NCBI GenBank assembly: GCA_017506865.1
Contig: JAFCMP010000023.1
Coordinates: 186,001 to 250,000 of the forward strand
Length of the DNA: 64,000 nt
From: Tribonema minus
Taxonomy: Eukaryota > Sar > Xanthophyceae > Tribonematales > Tribonemataceae
Reading direction: 5' to 3'
Each line of letters opens with the position of its first letter. Positions within the stretch are counted from its first letter, which is position 1. The notes beneath the pieces were generated by a model, which was not told where the DNA came from, did not search any database, and saw only the letters and a list, made by a program, of their open reading frames with translations. The position numbers and the translations under genes are program-made. Positions 1 through 13,000 of the stretch are shown here, one piece after another.

Positions 1-399
1 TGCAGCTACGCACCGAGAAGGGCATGCAGGGGAAAATCACCCTATGTCGGCGACGGTTACAGCTTGAAAGTTGAAGATGGCAGGCCTCAAGTGACAAGTG
101 GCAGCTCAAATGTACATACACACGTTTTGCCCCCCCCGGGCCAGCTCGCCAACATCGAAAGGTGTGGCAGCGCCATGAAGTGGAGGGTGGGGGCTGCTTG
201 TCTGGCGCGCCTAGCATGTTTCACCAGCCATGGTGCATCTGGCGCGCCGCAGCAGCACCTGCCACATTTCAGCCGCACATTTGGAGCCCCTTATCACACA
301 GCACCAGCAGGCCAGAGGAGCATTACGTTCGAGCTCGCGGCATCGGCAAGGACATGGAAAGCTTTGCAGTTCGCCTCTCAAGCAGCACGAGCAGCTACT

Positions 400-1190
400 T
401 CCCTCCCCTCCCGCCACCCAAGGATACTATCTTCGGGCCTTTTGGCACCGTTGATTGTCATACCAATTGCTCTTCGAGCTGATCCAAGGCTGAAGCAGAA
501 GGAGTGGGGCTCATGCAGCTGTGCGCAGCTGCTGCAGACTACGCCTGCTCGGCCGTCGCCAGGGCTCGTGCCTTTTCCACCATGTGCCGACCAACCTGCG
601 CTTGAAGTTCGCCACCAAGGACACTATCCCGGGGCTTCACGGCACCTTGGATTGTTGACCCTACTCCTATGGAGTGTTGTTCGTGTGGCGGCAAACCGCA
701 GCTTCTGCTGGCACCTCTGGCCCCGACTGCTGCATCGGCGACTGTGGACATCGGACCTGCGCTGCCTCCACCAGCACTTGCCGCCGTACACCGCATTTGC
801 TGCCCCAGCACCTCACATCTGGACACTATCTTGGGACCTAGCGGTACCCTTGATTGTTGTTACACACACTCTTTCAGAGTCTTGTTCGTGGGGAGGGTCA
901 GCGATGCGGCGACGGCGCTGGCAGGTGGCGGCTTCGCCTGCTTGGTGGCCTACGCCGACGCAGCGACCGAGTGTCAAGCCTGCTGCCTGCTGCGCCAAGA
1001 TCATCAACGCGAACACCAACACCTGCAACCACACCGTCGAAGACCGGAGCCTATCCGCCGCCGTCCCTGCCGCCGGCGATGGCGCACGCCTTCAACCCAC
1101 AACCGACACAAGGACACTATCTTGGGGCCTCGCGGCACCCTTGGATTGTTAGTCATACAACTCTGCGGAGTGTTGTCTAAGGCATGTGGT
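400..1190. repeat. Degenerate spaced tandem repeat, four copies
   Basis: A segment of roughly 45-60 bases recurs at about 419, 618, 824 and 1,108. Its core reads GGACACTATCTTGGGGCC, followed by a GGCACCCTTGGATTGTT block; three copies then continue into a GGAGTGTTGT or related block. Spacing is about 200-290 bases. A 362-codon frame runs across the array from position 64, but it starts at TTG, has no recognisable domain and looks like a by-product of repeat composition, so I do not call it a gene. The rest of 1-1,370 shows nothing else I recognise. Confidence 0.6.
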
Positions 1191-1376
1191 TAGAGAGCGG
1201 CGCCTGTGCGCGGCGACGGGGCAGGCGGCGGCAGCTGCTTGGCGGGAGCGGCGCGGAGGAGCAGGAGCAGCAGGAGGAAGGAGTTCGCAGCAGGGGTTCC
1301 AGTGTGCGGCCGGGGACACCGGGGGGGGTAACACTAGCAAATAGAAGGGCGGGTTTTAGTAGATATGCTTGCTGGA

Positions 1377-1770
1377 GTGACAGCATCAGCCTTTGCAGCA
1401 CCAGTGCCTGGCACTTAGTGATCCATGACCATTGTCCTCAGTTCTGGGCGCTGCTACCAGTAGCCCAGGCCTGCACAAAGCTGTTTACGGTTAGGAGCAT
1501 TTTGGCAGAGACACGGGAGGCCTCAAAGTGGGTCCGGTCGTGTAGAGGCAGTAGCTTAGGCACTTTGGTGCAGCTCGATAGTGGGGACCGATCGGGGTTC
1601 GGGTGGGGTTTGTTGGGGTTGGGTTGGACTCTTCGTAGCAACAGCATTGATACCCTTAGCACCAGTGCCTGGTGCCCAGTGATCATTTTGCCTAGAGGCG
1701 TGATTCAGACGTGTCAGCATGGTCCTCAGTTCTGGGCGCTGTCAAAGGCGACCCAGGCCTGCATAAATCT
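1377..1770. repeat. Direct repeat pair of about 110 bases
   Basis: Two related segments, about 1,383-1,495 and 1,640-1,772, share the blocks AGCACCAGTGCCTGG, AGTGATC, TCAGTTCTGGGCGCTG and CCCAGGCCTGCA in the same order and orientation. The second copy has an insertion between the blocks. Nothing coding is visible. The surrounding 1,190-2,250 has no gene that I can support. Confidence 0.55.
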
Positions 1771-1925
1771 TTTTCAAGACGGGACAAGTGTGCCTCACGG
1801 CTGGGCAACCCTAAGTAGGGTTTGGTTGTGGGGTGTTGGTGGTAGTGTGAAGAGGGGGAAGCCTGTTTGCGTTTGAGTCTCTCTTCGGAGAAGGAATGTT
1901 GCATTGATTGCACATCCAAAGAGAG

Positions 1926-1968
1926 GGCTTTTCGCGCCCCTTGCGAAGCGAAATTAATAAAAGTACAT
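1926..1968 (-). repeat. Dispersed 3'-tail-like repeat, copy 1
   Basis: This copy carries GGCTTTTCGCGCC followed by a GAAATTAATAAAAGTACA block. Better-conserved copies lie at 6,216-6,256 and 30,737-30,777, and a weaker inverted one at 34,941-34,982. Read on the minus strand it lies downstream of the retroelement frame, so it may be the 3' tail of that family. That link is inference from position. Confidence 0.5.
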
Positions 1969-2251
1969 GTGGTCCTTTGATGCGAGAGCTGCAAGCGGGT
2001 GGGTGGGGCAGTAGTGCAGAGACAATGAGTGAGGAGGGCCTACATGCTAGTACACGCAACAAACTTTGACATGTGTACAAGGAGGGCTACGACGGTGTAC
2101 ATGAACAAAGAGTGGATAGTTTCTGTCCGATTCTTGTTACTTGGGATGTTTTGCATGTTATTCTGGAAAGGACGTATGGACTTGTATTTATAAAGGCCCA
2201 AGGGAGGCCGGGTTGCCTATGCAATCGAAAAGCTTGCGTCAACGCAGCAGC

Positions 2252-2674
2252 CTAGTCTGCGCTGTGCCCTAGGAGCTTGGATACCGGCGCCGCAACACAG
2301 CCCAGCATTCGCGCTCCACGTGTGTACGCCATGACGCGCTCCGCCAACTCCCGCGCCAGCGATATGCTCAGCTCAATGAGGATCTGACGCTTAGCTAACC
2401 CGGCCTTGCGTAACACATCTGCCTTCCCCCCCCCTGAGCACAGTGCTGAGTGCATTGCCAACTCCTTAACAAAAAGGCTTGTCTGCTTGCCCAGCCGTCC
2501 GTACGACTCCTGCACGAATGGCACAAAAGCCCAAGATGACGTCAAGGTGCCGGTGTGGTGCTTGACCTTCGCGTCCTCCCCCACCCCAGCAGCATAGCCG
2601 TCCGTGTTCGAGGCATTCGTTTTGCCTGTCAGGTACGAGCTCCCTGTGGGCGCGCGCACACTTGTGTCTAGCAC
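2252..2674 (-). mobile_element. Retroelement coding remnant
   Basis: A 140-codon minus-strand frame contains a stretch around FVPFVQESYGRLGK followed by an ELSISLARELAERV-type helix. This resembles the conserved C-terminal region that follows the reverse transcriptase in many algal retroelements, where a SFVPF..ESYGRLG motif precedes a final helical segment. Only this C-terminal part is present, so it is an old fragment. The class is uncertain; a non-LTR element is my best guess. A short dispersed motif lies about 285 bases beyond its 3' end (1,926-1,968) and may be the element's tail. Confidence 0.4.
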
Positions 2675-3837
2675 TATTCCCTTGTTACGGTATGCACTGC
2701 TAAAGTGAACTCAGCAAGCGTTGCCATGTACTTTGCATGGATGCTTTCTTTGAGGTGCGAAAGTGCTTTGATGATACTCTGGGGTTTCGTGCATACTCTT
2801 GCGAAAGTCAAATGAATTGTTTGATGCGCGCAGATCCTGTGTCTTGTAATGTCATTTTCACAAATGTAGCGCATCTATGTCTGCACCAGCTTCATCCGCC
2901 TTTCCACGCCCCTGTTGACAATGCCAGGCGTGTCATAACCTGCACAACGCAAGCCTGTGAGTCAAGCCCAGGCAGAACCAAGCATCTGCGCGCCAGGGCT
3001 CTGTCGTGTGAAGCTGAAGGCCCCTCTAATCTGCAGCTCCCAATGCTGCCAGGTGATAATTTGCCAAGATCATAGACTCAATGAGTTGGACTAATTGTCT
3101 CCCCTATGTGGTCACAACAGCTTCTATTTACTTCTCGTTGTGGGTAGGTGATGTGATGACGATGCCCCCTGCTATTGCCGATCGGCGCACACACACCATA
3201 CAGACACATCAACGATCACATACGGCACGAGACTGCGTACGACTGCCGCTCTAATGCCTTGTGTGTCACGTGTGTCATACCACAGAAGTGCTGCATTGTG
3301 CAACCAGGTCATACCGTCGCAAAAAACGCCAGCAGAGTCGACAAAGAACTGCAACACGTGTCGATGACAGCTGGACGCAGGCAATCCCACAGTCAATAGT
3401 GGCAGCATGAGAGCCTTGGCTGCATGTCATGCTCACTGAATCCACTTCACACAAGTGGCAAACTTTGCGTGCCGGTGCAGCTTTGCAGAAAGCGGCCCTC
3501 TGATGTCAAAAACAGCGCCAGCGTGAGAGCCATCGTGACTCCAGTGCAGGCGTGCCGCAGACACGACTTTGCAGGTTTTGCTGAACCTGCAACCAAATAG
3601 TGCTCGCTGTCGAGTGTTGCAGCATTGCCGCTGCGGCTGTACAACCAGAAGGGGCGTGCGCGGAACTTACTGATGTGCAGCTGCCAGGCTGAGCGTACAG
3701 GCGTGCATTATCGGCAGCAGATCCAATTCCAGCCATTGGCGCACCCATGATTGCGTTGCAACAATTGCTAGAAGTATCGACACCAACCTCAACTTGCACT
3801 GTCCAACTTCCAGCACACGAATCCCTGCGCTGGTGTC
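2675..3837. other. Intergenic stretch without recognised gene
   Basis: Only short frames of low plausibility are present on either strand. No RNA gene or repeat is recognised. The last few hundred bases should hold the promoter of the thylakoid-lumen gene that starts at 3,838, but no TATA box or other clear element stands out. Confidence 0.4.
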
Positions 3838-4787
3838 ATGAAGCTGTCAGCAGGTACGAGGGCAGCGACGGGCGTCCTGGAAAGCAGTACTGCAATGACT
3901 TTGCACTGCATGTGCATTCAAACAGCTGACCAAAGCACGAGTTTTGCCTTGCCTTGCCTTGCAGCTGGACTGCTGCTCTGCAGCAGCGGTGCCGCGGCTT
4001 TAGCCACTGGTGCATGGAGGAATGGAGCCTGCGCGAAGCCTGCACATGCGCCAGCAGCCGGACTGGTCTCCAGGAGAGACGTCTTCGCTGGGATCGCCTC
4101 ATCGGTAGCTGCTGTGGGGTTTGCAGGTGCCGCTGTTGCAAAGGTACGTCAGCAGCCTCGGCATCGCTTCTCTGCAACAGCTGCTGCACTGTGGTGATCT
4201 GGACTGACTCACATTGGTTGTATTTACATGCAGGATGACCCCTCCAAGGTGGGAACAAAGGACGATCCCAAGTTTCAGGCTTGCATCAGCCAGGTGCGAT
4301 GGCCGTGGGAGCGTTGCGCTAAAACATGCAGCGTGTCGCGAATAGCTTCGGGAATTTCACTGAGCTGTTGAAAGCTCACTCATGAGTCGCCGTTTGCGCC
4401 TTGACCTTGCACTGCGCCAATGCTGCGTGGAAAGCCGCTGTCAAGGTAGCGTGACCAACTCCAGTGGATCAGTCAACAGTCTTCTTTTCTAGGTGCCATT
4501 AGCAGCAGGTTCAGTGCATCTGTTGCCGTACGGTCATGATCATCATGCTAGTTTTTGGCCACAAGGCATCCGCTCTCGACACATCAGCGCCACCATGCGC
4601 TGCGTCACCACGCACGAGAATCACCTGCTCCTCTGCTGAGTGCGCCTTTGACACGTGTGCTGCTTGTTTCGCCCCCCTGAATCCCCTGCTGCAGTGCATC
4701 TACGAGTGCACAAAGCCCAAGGGCTCAATGACGCGCTCCCGCGGCGAGTGCTTACCAGAGTGCAAGAAGAACTGTGCGACCACGAAG
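3838..4787 (+). CDS. Cysteine-rich thylakoid-lumen protein, 3' end unresolved
   Basis: Exons are 3,838-3,853, 3,965-4,143, 4,234-4,293 and 4,695-4,787. The first coding exon is only 16 bases (MKLSA plus one base), and joining it completes a hydrophobic signal peptide, AGLLLCSSGAAALA. A second signal follows: twin arginine at residues 42-43 (SRRDVF), then a hydrophobic run ending AAVAK, as in Tat-dependent lumenal proteins. The mature part begins DDPSKVGTKDDPKFQACISQ, then CIYECTKPKGS and a region with ECLPECKKNCATTK. I recall a similar C-x3-C and C-x3-C-x3-C family in plants and algae but cannot name it. The C-terminal exon after the donor at 4,788 was not identified. Confidence 0.7.
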
Positions 4788-7082
4788 GTGGGTCGGGTCA
4801 TGCTAGATGTTGCACAGTGCGAGTTCCTCTGCACACAGTGTCTGGCGAGGGTGCTGTGTGCTCAGCAACAGCAAGTAGCAGCACACCACATGATTCTATC
4901 TGTAATACCTTATTGTGCTTTTACAAGAATGCTACGCGTTCACGTGGGGCATCGGCGCCAGCAGCGTGATCCCCAGCCGTTGATTTTCGGTGCGTGTACT
5001 GGGTGGGCACTTGCACATTGACGGCCAAGCATGTCTGTTTATTAGGCAAGCGCGCACTTTTGCGACGCTATGGTATGGGCAGCAGGACTTCAATACTCTA
5101 TGGTCCGGAAGGAAAAGACGCAGAAGCCGCCTTGCTACTGTAGTCACAGGAAGGACCACGGAGAGTTGCAGGTGCTCTCCTCCCCTTCCGCACTTGCCTC
5201 CTGCAAATTTCACATCGGAGGTACTTCGATCTGTGTGAAAGGCGATGCGCGGTGCAACTGATGCTTAACGCGTGCATTGGACACACACCCAGCCTTTTGT
5301 TGTGTGTGCATACAGGGCACATCGTTAAGTAGCTGCAATCCCATCAGCTTGAGGTGCCATGTGCCACTTCACATGCAGATGCTGCTTGGATGTGGCAATG
5401 ACCCTGTCTCTGTTGCAAATGGGGTAGCCGGGAATGCCTAGGAAAAGTCGCCTTTGAGGAGCTTTCTGCAGATGGTACGACCACGTGCACGTGCGTATGC
5501 ACACGTGGCATTTCATTCATGGCTATTTACATGCAGCTTTGGCCACCTGCAGCCCTGCTCTCCAAATGCAGCATCGCATGACTCCTGTGCCGCTGCACCG
5601 CCGTTGTCTATCATCGTCTGTGCCTGACACGCGCATGTGCTTTCTTTTTTTGGCGTTCTGTCACAAGCAGGCACAGGCCATGACTGGGGTACCAAAATAA
5701 CCAGGAGCGAACGTGCTGCTGTAACTACAGCCGCTGTCAGTTAAAGCTGCCGACAGCTATACATTCTGATTGTTTTGCAACATTACCTAGATCCGAAGCA
5801 CATGATTAATACAGTCGTAAACAACTTCGGATGCCCACGTTGCGCTGTTGCACTTCTTGCTTAACATCGGCACACCTGCGCTCACCGCATGCAATGATGC
5901 CACATAATGCCTATGCTAGACCACGTGAGGTGCGCTGGCCGGATCAAGATTGTAGTACACCATCAGCCAGGGTAATTGTCGCATGAGTATTCAGACACTT
6001 AGTGCTTCATCAAAAGGATGCATGCAGTATCTGGTCGCCAGTTGACATCAGCCATCTGGGCGTTTTTAGCGCCCTAGGCAAGCATACCTGAAAAAGGGGA
6101 GGATCCCGAGATGCCATTTGGCGGCGGCGGCGTTTGAGTGGTTGTCGTTGAGACACTTTCAGAAGTCACACGACATGTAGATTCCGTACAGCAGCATCAA
6201 GTGAGACCATCATATGGGCTTTTTCGCGCCCTGAGCGAGAATCAATAAAAAGTACACTATGCGCCATCCTTCCACAACAGTGGCGAGTGAGTGCCCAGTC
6301 AGTGTTTTCTGATGATGGCGCTTGCATGCCAGTGCCTTGCCACGTGGCATCGCAACGATGAGCTACAGTGCGCATGTCCACACTACAAGCAAGCATGGGG
6401 CAGTTGAGCACACTGACACCATGCTGTCAGCAGGCCTTGAGCGCTGCCACAACAACCGCGTGTGTTGCAATGCAGAACAGATGCAGATGTGATGCCTTGT
6501 CTGCTATATTGGCAACAGCGGTAAACGCAACTTCTTGCACTGCACTGGGTTACAACTGCCATGTATATTGGAAGCACGGCAACTGATTACCACCCTTCAA
6601 CACGTCAAACACGGAGCTGTGACAACATGAGGGTATGACCTGTGCACAGCTGCGGCTGCAGCAGCGCTCAACTTGCATGCACTGCAGACCCCTCAAACAA
6701 CATCATTTAGCAGGCTATTGGAGTGCTGCAGACGCATGGCTCGCTGGCCGCCGATGTACATTTGAACAGCTGCGCGGGCAGGGGAGATCATGACAAACAG
6801 GGCTAGGGAGACCATGAGGAACAGATGCAGCAAGAGGCTTTCCAAGTGGGTGCCTGTCGCGTGTGCACTCGCTGTGCACATGTGTGTACACACTGCGAGC
6901 CTCGCCGCTGCCTGGCACCGCAGGCAACACGACAAATGGCACTCGCGGGCAGCTGCCGGCACGCCGCCGTGCCGCAACCAGAGCACGCAGGTAGTCTACA
7001 GGGCGCGCGTGCGCCGAGCCATGGGCAGCACCGCTCAACAACGTGCCGCCGGCTCTGCGGCGCTACTAGCCAACAGCCACTG
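4788..7082. other. Last intron and intergenic region, no further gene seen
   Basis: This holds the unresolved 3' part of the lumenal-protein gene and the convergent intergenic space to the DENN-WD40 gene. A possible terminal exon could follow the acceptor at about 5,170, but I cannot confirm it. A copy of the dispersed TTTTTCGCGCC repeat lies at 6,216-6,256, and an imperfect palindrome built on CCACGTG and CACGTGG lies at 5,481-5,508. Nothing else is recognised. Confidence 0.4.
6216..6256 (-). repeat. Dispersed 3'-tail-like repeat, copy 2
   Basis: GGGCTTTTTCGCGCC is followed by CTGAGCGAGA and ATCAATAAAAAGTACA. Compared with the copy at 30,737 the first 15 bases are identical and the rest differs at a few sites. 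No coding sequence accompanies it. Confidence 0.6.
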
Positions 7083-10000
7083 CTACAAGTCAACATCCGC
7101 CAGCGGCTCCAGCCGCCGCCACGCCCTGACCGCCCCCTCGCTGCCAGCGCTCACCACCGCGGCCCGCGTGCCCGCGAGGGCGGTGATGCCGCCCTCCGCT
7201 GCGGCGCCCGCGTTCGCGCCGCGGTGCGCGTGCACGGCCTCGCCCGTCACCCAGTCCCACTCGCGCAGGTCGCCGTCGGCGGCGCCGCTGTACAGGTGCG
7301 CGCCTGAGAGCAGCAGGCTGCGGGAGGCCGGAGAGAGTGGGCGCGGGGGGGGGGGGAGGGAGGGGGGGCAAGGCGGTTGGTTCAGGACACATTTATGCTA
7401 GAAGAGAGCGTGGTGGCGTGGTAGGTTGAGGGGGGAGGGCTGCCATTGCAGCCGTCAGCGCGACCGTACTGCGTGTGCCTGTCGGTGGCCATCGCAGAGA
7501 GGCCGTCGCAACGAGCGCAGCGGGCATGCATTGGTCTGTGGGAAAGGGGCAGTTTCGACGAGTCAAGTGCGTGCAAGGCCCCATATGTTGCCCATGGCAT
7601 GGAGTCAATGCGTCTTGCATGTGCTGCGTACTGATGGAGCTCGCGCGTAGCTGACAGTGCACCATACAAGTTGTGTGCGTGTGTCCACCAGCGCACGCTG
7701 AGAGCTGCTTCTCGAGCATCGTGCAGTGCGCACTGCTTCAACAGCCCGACGTTGATTCCTGCTCAACAACGGCACGACCGCGATTTCATGTACCTGGTTA
7801 TGCGCCCCCTGTGCCCTCTCAGGGTGTGAATGGCAGTGCGCCCCGTTGTGCGCGTGTCCCACACCAGGATCGTCTCGTCTTCTGATCCTGACGATAAGGA
7901 GTTTTTGTCGAGAGGGCCCAGCTGTGGAGGGGCACGGTGCACACAGGCATCTTTGATCATTGGACAGGTCCATCACTGACATTTCAGATTTCTGGTCGGC
8001 AACGCGCAGTATGTACCTGTTCAGTCGCGACACAAAACCAAAACTACTTAGCGCTGGCACATTGACAGCGAGCACGCAATCCATGCAAGGGGGTACATGT
8101 AGACTGTGCACCGGCACAGTTAGTGCTCACGGCTGGTGTTGCGCTTGCGGATGCGCATACGCGCAAGTGTGGAGCGTCACCAACGGCGCATTCCCGCACG
8201 CGCCAGCAACCTGCACGCACGCGCGATTGTGGCCGCCATTCCGATTCTCGCTCTGGCAAATACTCGTGCAAAATAAACTGTTGTGAGGCGAACCTAGGGT
8301 CAGAGGGGGCTGTGTGCCGTACAGTCGCCGAGACGCGCGCTGCATCGACGACCCCTGGGCGCGCACGGCAAGAGCCCGCACTGTGCAGCGCGACACACAC
8401 ACACGGTGGCGGCTGCGGGCACAAACTTCAACGCCATTTGGTGCACTTCAACGTCAGCTGCCCCGCCGGCGTCACCGGAACCAACACACACACGCTTGCG
8501 CGCCGCGACACACGCTCGCAAGTGTAAGTGCAGATTTCAGCACACCAGACGGTGGCGCGCTTCGACGTCGGCTGCCTCGCCGCCGTCCTCGCCTCACCTG
8601 CATGCACGTGACGGGCGCCTCGTGCCCGCGAAGCACGCCCACGGCGCCGCGCACGCGCTTGTCCCACAGGCGCAGCGTGCGGTCCGCGGACGCCGATGTC
8701 GCCGTGTTGGCGCCGGTGAACTGCGCGCCGCACACGGCGCCGTCGTGGCCCGCAAACTGGCGCACGCAGCGCAGCCCCGCGCTCGTGGCCTCCCACAGGC
8801 TCAGGCCGCCGTCGGACGCGCCGCTGAGGATCTGGGGGGGGAGGGGGGGGGGGGGGCAACGGGGTCGCGGGGGGGTCGCGGGGGGGTCAGAGCAAGAGAG
8901 AGGTAGGTGGTGTTTTCCCTCCTCATCCGATGGGAGCGTACGAGGGCATGCGCACATGGCATGTGAGCAAACTTGTGTCCATGGGGCGTCATATTTATAT
9001 ATCCCATGGAAGGACAGGCTTGGCGGGGCCTCCACAATGCTCTGTTCGTTAGGATAGCGTGCGCATCCGGTTGGCGGGGCATTTCTGCGCGGCACATTGA
9101 GACCACGGACCGACCACCGCCTGACAGCATTGAGACGACCAGCGCTTTCACTTTGCTGAGCGTGAAGCCACATGTTGAAGCCACATGTATGCTCCCGGCT
9201 ATGCCAGACCTCCATATATGCAGCTTGCACGAAGAATTCCGTGCAATGAAGCACACCAAGCTACTGCGGTCTGTCCGGCCGAAGACACGCACACAAGTTT
9301 TTGGGTACTCGCCTGATGATCACATGGGGGCACTGGTGGTAAAGACTAGCCAGCGCGTTCCAACTTCTCAAGTCAGTCGTTGTCGTTGCACCAAACCAGT
9401 CAGAGGTCTGATCGGTACTACAGGAACGCTGGGCAGCAGCGACCAACACGATCCAGTGATTCAACAAGGAAGCAGCGATCAACAGATGGCGCTTGCCTGA
9501 TCGCCACTCGGCCCGGCGGTCAGCCGCACCACGTGCCCGTTGTGCGCCGCCTCCGTCGCGATGCACTCGAGGGCAGCGGGGTCCCACAACCGCATCTGCC
9601 GCGGACAGCAGGGAGAGGCAGCGAACTTGTGAGCACTTGAGGCGACGGCGGCAGTTCTGTTGAGTCCTGGGGCAGTGCTTGGACACGTCGGCGCAGTCTG
9701 ACTCTAACCCTAAATTACAGGTGCCAGGGTCCGGTAGACGCTTCTGTCGCAGACAGCAAAATTGTCAATCACCCTTGTGAACACTGAAAGCAAGGGCGGC
9801 TTTGTTGAGTTCTGTACCAGCGCTCGAGCACGCTCCTTGCAGCGTTCCTACTCCTGCAGCAGCAGTAGCCACTGCGGTCGTGCCATCACGTGCTGCCCGT
9901 ACGCTTTTGCCACAAACGCGCACGGGGCACGCACAAGTGCCGACCGCGTTGCACCGGCAATCACAGGAAATCAGTCACAAGACCCTAACCACACTACCAA

Positions 10001-13000
10001 GCGCTTTGAAACGGCTCACTTCATTATCTACCTGCGCACAAACCCTGTGACACGTTTCCACATGCTGAGCGCTGCGATGCGTGAGCGCTGCACCGCCTTC
10101 CAGCGCATCAGTACTGTTTTGGGGTCTTGCAGCCTTCACGCATTAACCTTTTCCATGATTTTCTAGATACCACCACCTGTCAAAATTGGCCAAACGTGCG
10201 CTGAGAGAGAGAGGGAGTCAGAGACTCACCTGGCCGTCCTCCGCGCCGCTGACGGCAAGAGGCCACAAAACTAGCCAGTGTTGTGCAACCTACCTGCGCA
10301 CTAACCCTGCGGCTTTTGCACATGCTGAGTGCTGCAACGGTCGCGACGCGTACCTGGCCATCCTCCGCGCCGCTGACGACGAGCGGCGCGGCACCCCGTC
10401 GCCTGAGCAGCGCCACGCTGCGCACGCCGCCCGTGTGACCCCTCAGGACCCCGTGCGGCGCGCGCCGTTCGACGGCTGCGGCAACGGCTGCTACCGGCGG
10501 GGACGATGGCGCTGTCGCGGGCGCGTGCTGCCAGGCGCACACGGCGGCGTCCGCGCAGCCGCCGAAGACCCAGCCGTCCTGCGACGAGGTGGGAATGCAC
10601 CGCGGCGCGTGCAATGGTGTGAGAGTTGGCGCGAATGTATGCAGTGGACCACATTCCTCCCGTGTGACGTGCCCTGTGGTGCCTTTGCTGCTTGCTCCGT
10701 GCCTGCTGGTCACGTCTACCCCTGCGCGCCCTGGCACTGTCACCTGCTCGCGAAGCCCCGTCGATGCACGCTGCTTGCGGCGTATGGGAGCGAGTGCGCG
10801 GCTTGCGCTGGCGAGCACTGTCGCAGGATCAGGGCGTTCGTCGGCGAGACGAATGCGCAGACTTGCAGTGAGGTTGCGGTTACGCCCAGCAGCAGCGAGA
10901 GCGCACTCGACATTTGCCGCCACAGGGCACATGTGGTGAGTGGCACCAGGCCGAGCCCCAGATGGCCCAGACGGTGCAACTAATGACGCCAGCGGGGGTT
11001 GGCCACGCGCTAGACTGACATTTGACATGCAAGTGCCGCGACCAACCAACGCTGATGAGTGTTTCACTTTCTTTTCTGGCACGCATCGGCCGAACAAAGC
11101 CGCCTGTTGAGGCAAACCGCCGGCGCTGAGCGACGCAGCTTTCAGGGCACTGCCTGCTATCGAGGTGAAGCGCTGCAGCAGGACACCGCATGCTGCGGCC
11201 GGCGACACCGGCGTGAAGCTCTGCAGTGTCCGACGACAGCGTCACAGCGGCCGGCTGCAGCGCGTCATCGCAGCTGCGGCGCCGCTGCTGAGGGCGACGT
11301 GCGCATAAGAAGCTCACCTGTATTTGCACGCAGTTGACCGCGCCAGAGGCGCCGCACAGGACGGCGGACTGCGGCGACTGGCGGGCATGAGAAATAGCGA
11401 CAGAAACAAGCACCAGCGCCGCACGTCAGCACTGGCGACATGGGGTGTACGCTGAACGCAGCGAAGGAGAGTAGCAGCAGTGTGGGGGACATTGGAGACG
11501 TTGACGCGATGACGCAATCACCGCCCACGCTTCTGGAACATGCTGAGAGGTGCCGACTGCAGGCGCTGCTTGAAACCACGATTATATGATCAGAGTTGAT
11601 GTACGCGTATCTGAAAACTGTGCTCATTTGATGTCCATACCTATGTATGCATTCATGGACAACAGCCACACGTCGTGCAGTGCCTTTAAATGATGTTGAC
11701 ACTGACTAGCGCCTACCATGTCTGAATGGGTGGTGTGGTGCATGCATGTGCATACATAGGGTGAATTTGTGCTGGGCAACGGGCGTCGTTTAGTGTAGGC
11801 ATCGCTTGAAATGCTGTGACTCTCGCTTCATCCTTGAGAGCATTCATGCATGTACACCTGTGTACTGATCCCGTGTCCTGTACCAAACACCTGCGTACTA
11901 GGCCTGGTTTTTCGCCAGCTCATCAACACTGACATACCAGGCACAGGCGAGCTTGACACGCCCTGCACACCGCTCACAGCGCTACATTGCACAGAAGGGT
12001 ACAAGGCAAACGATAAGCGCCGCAGCGCGCCGGCGATCGCGCGCAACACAAGCTCATGCGTGCCAACGCCAGGAGCACACCAGGTCAACGAAACGCGCGC
12101 CGAAAGCGCGAGTTTCGGCGCGCTACCAACCGGCGCACCACCGGCGTCAAGCGCCGCAGCCGCCGCCGCCTCTCGCCGAGCACTGTCCGCTGCGCTTACC
12201 TGCTCGCTGCGCAGCGTGTGGAGCATCACCACCCCGTCCGCCGACCCCGCCACCACCCTGTCCCCCTCCGCCGCCATGCACAGCACCGCGCCCGCATGCG
12301 CCCCCCCCTCCTCCTGCCCCCCGCGCCACACGTCGACGCCCTCCGCCAGCGACGGCAGCGCCTCCAGCGCCGCGGCGGGCGCCGCGGCCGCCGCCGCCGC
12401 CAGCGCCGCCGCGGCGCGCGGCGACACCGCCGCCGCCACCGCCGCCGCGGGCCCCGACAGCGCCGCGAGCGCGTCCGCCAGCAGCGCGCCGCCGAACGAC
12501 GCGGCGACGGGCTTGCTGCTGCCGCCACCGGGCGACGACGGCCGGCTCTGCGGCGACGCGGGCCCGCCCGACCCCCCCCCCTCCCCCCTGAACAGGTACC
12601 GCGCGCCCGGGGAGGGGGGCGAACGCGGCGGCGTGCCGGACGGCGGCGTCCCCCCCGGCGACAGCGGCGGCGCCGCGGGCGCGTCGTAGTCGGCGGCGGG
12701 CAGCGGCGGCGACGAGCGCCGCGCCCTGCCGAGGCGCAGCCGCGGCGAGAGCGTCTCGAAGAGCACCTCCGCCGCCGCCGCGGTCGCCGCTGTCGCCGCG
12801 GAGGCGGCGGACGCGGCGGCGGCGGTGCCCTCCTGCGCGAGGCGCAGCGCCGCGGCGCCGGCGCCGGGCGAGTGCGGAGCAGCGGCGGCGGCGCCGCCGC
12901 GCGCCGCGGCAGTGGCGGCGGCGGAGGCGCCGGACGGCGACGTGAGGCGGCTGCTCGCGGCGGAGAGCGCGGCGGAGAGGGGGGAGCCGGGGGACAGGCC

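Noticed and set aside
64-1152. 362-codon plus-strand frame
   Set aside because: Starts at TTG, spans a degenerate repeat array and shows no domain or codon pattern like the real exons.
5481-5508. Perfect-looking palindrome with CCACGTG arms
   Set aside because: Reported only in passing. It is a single short palindrome with no neighbouring gene start or second copy.
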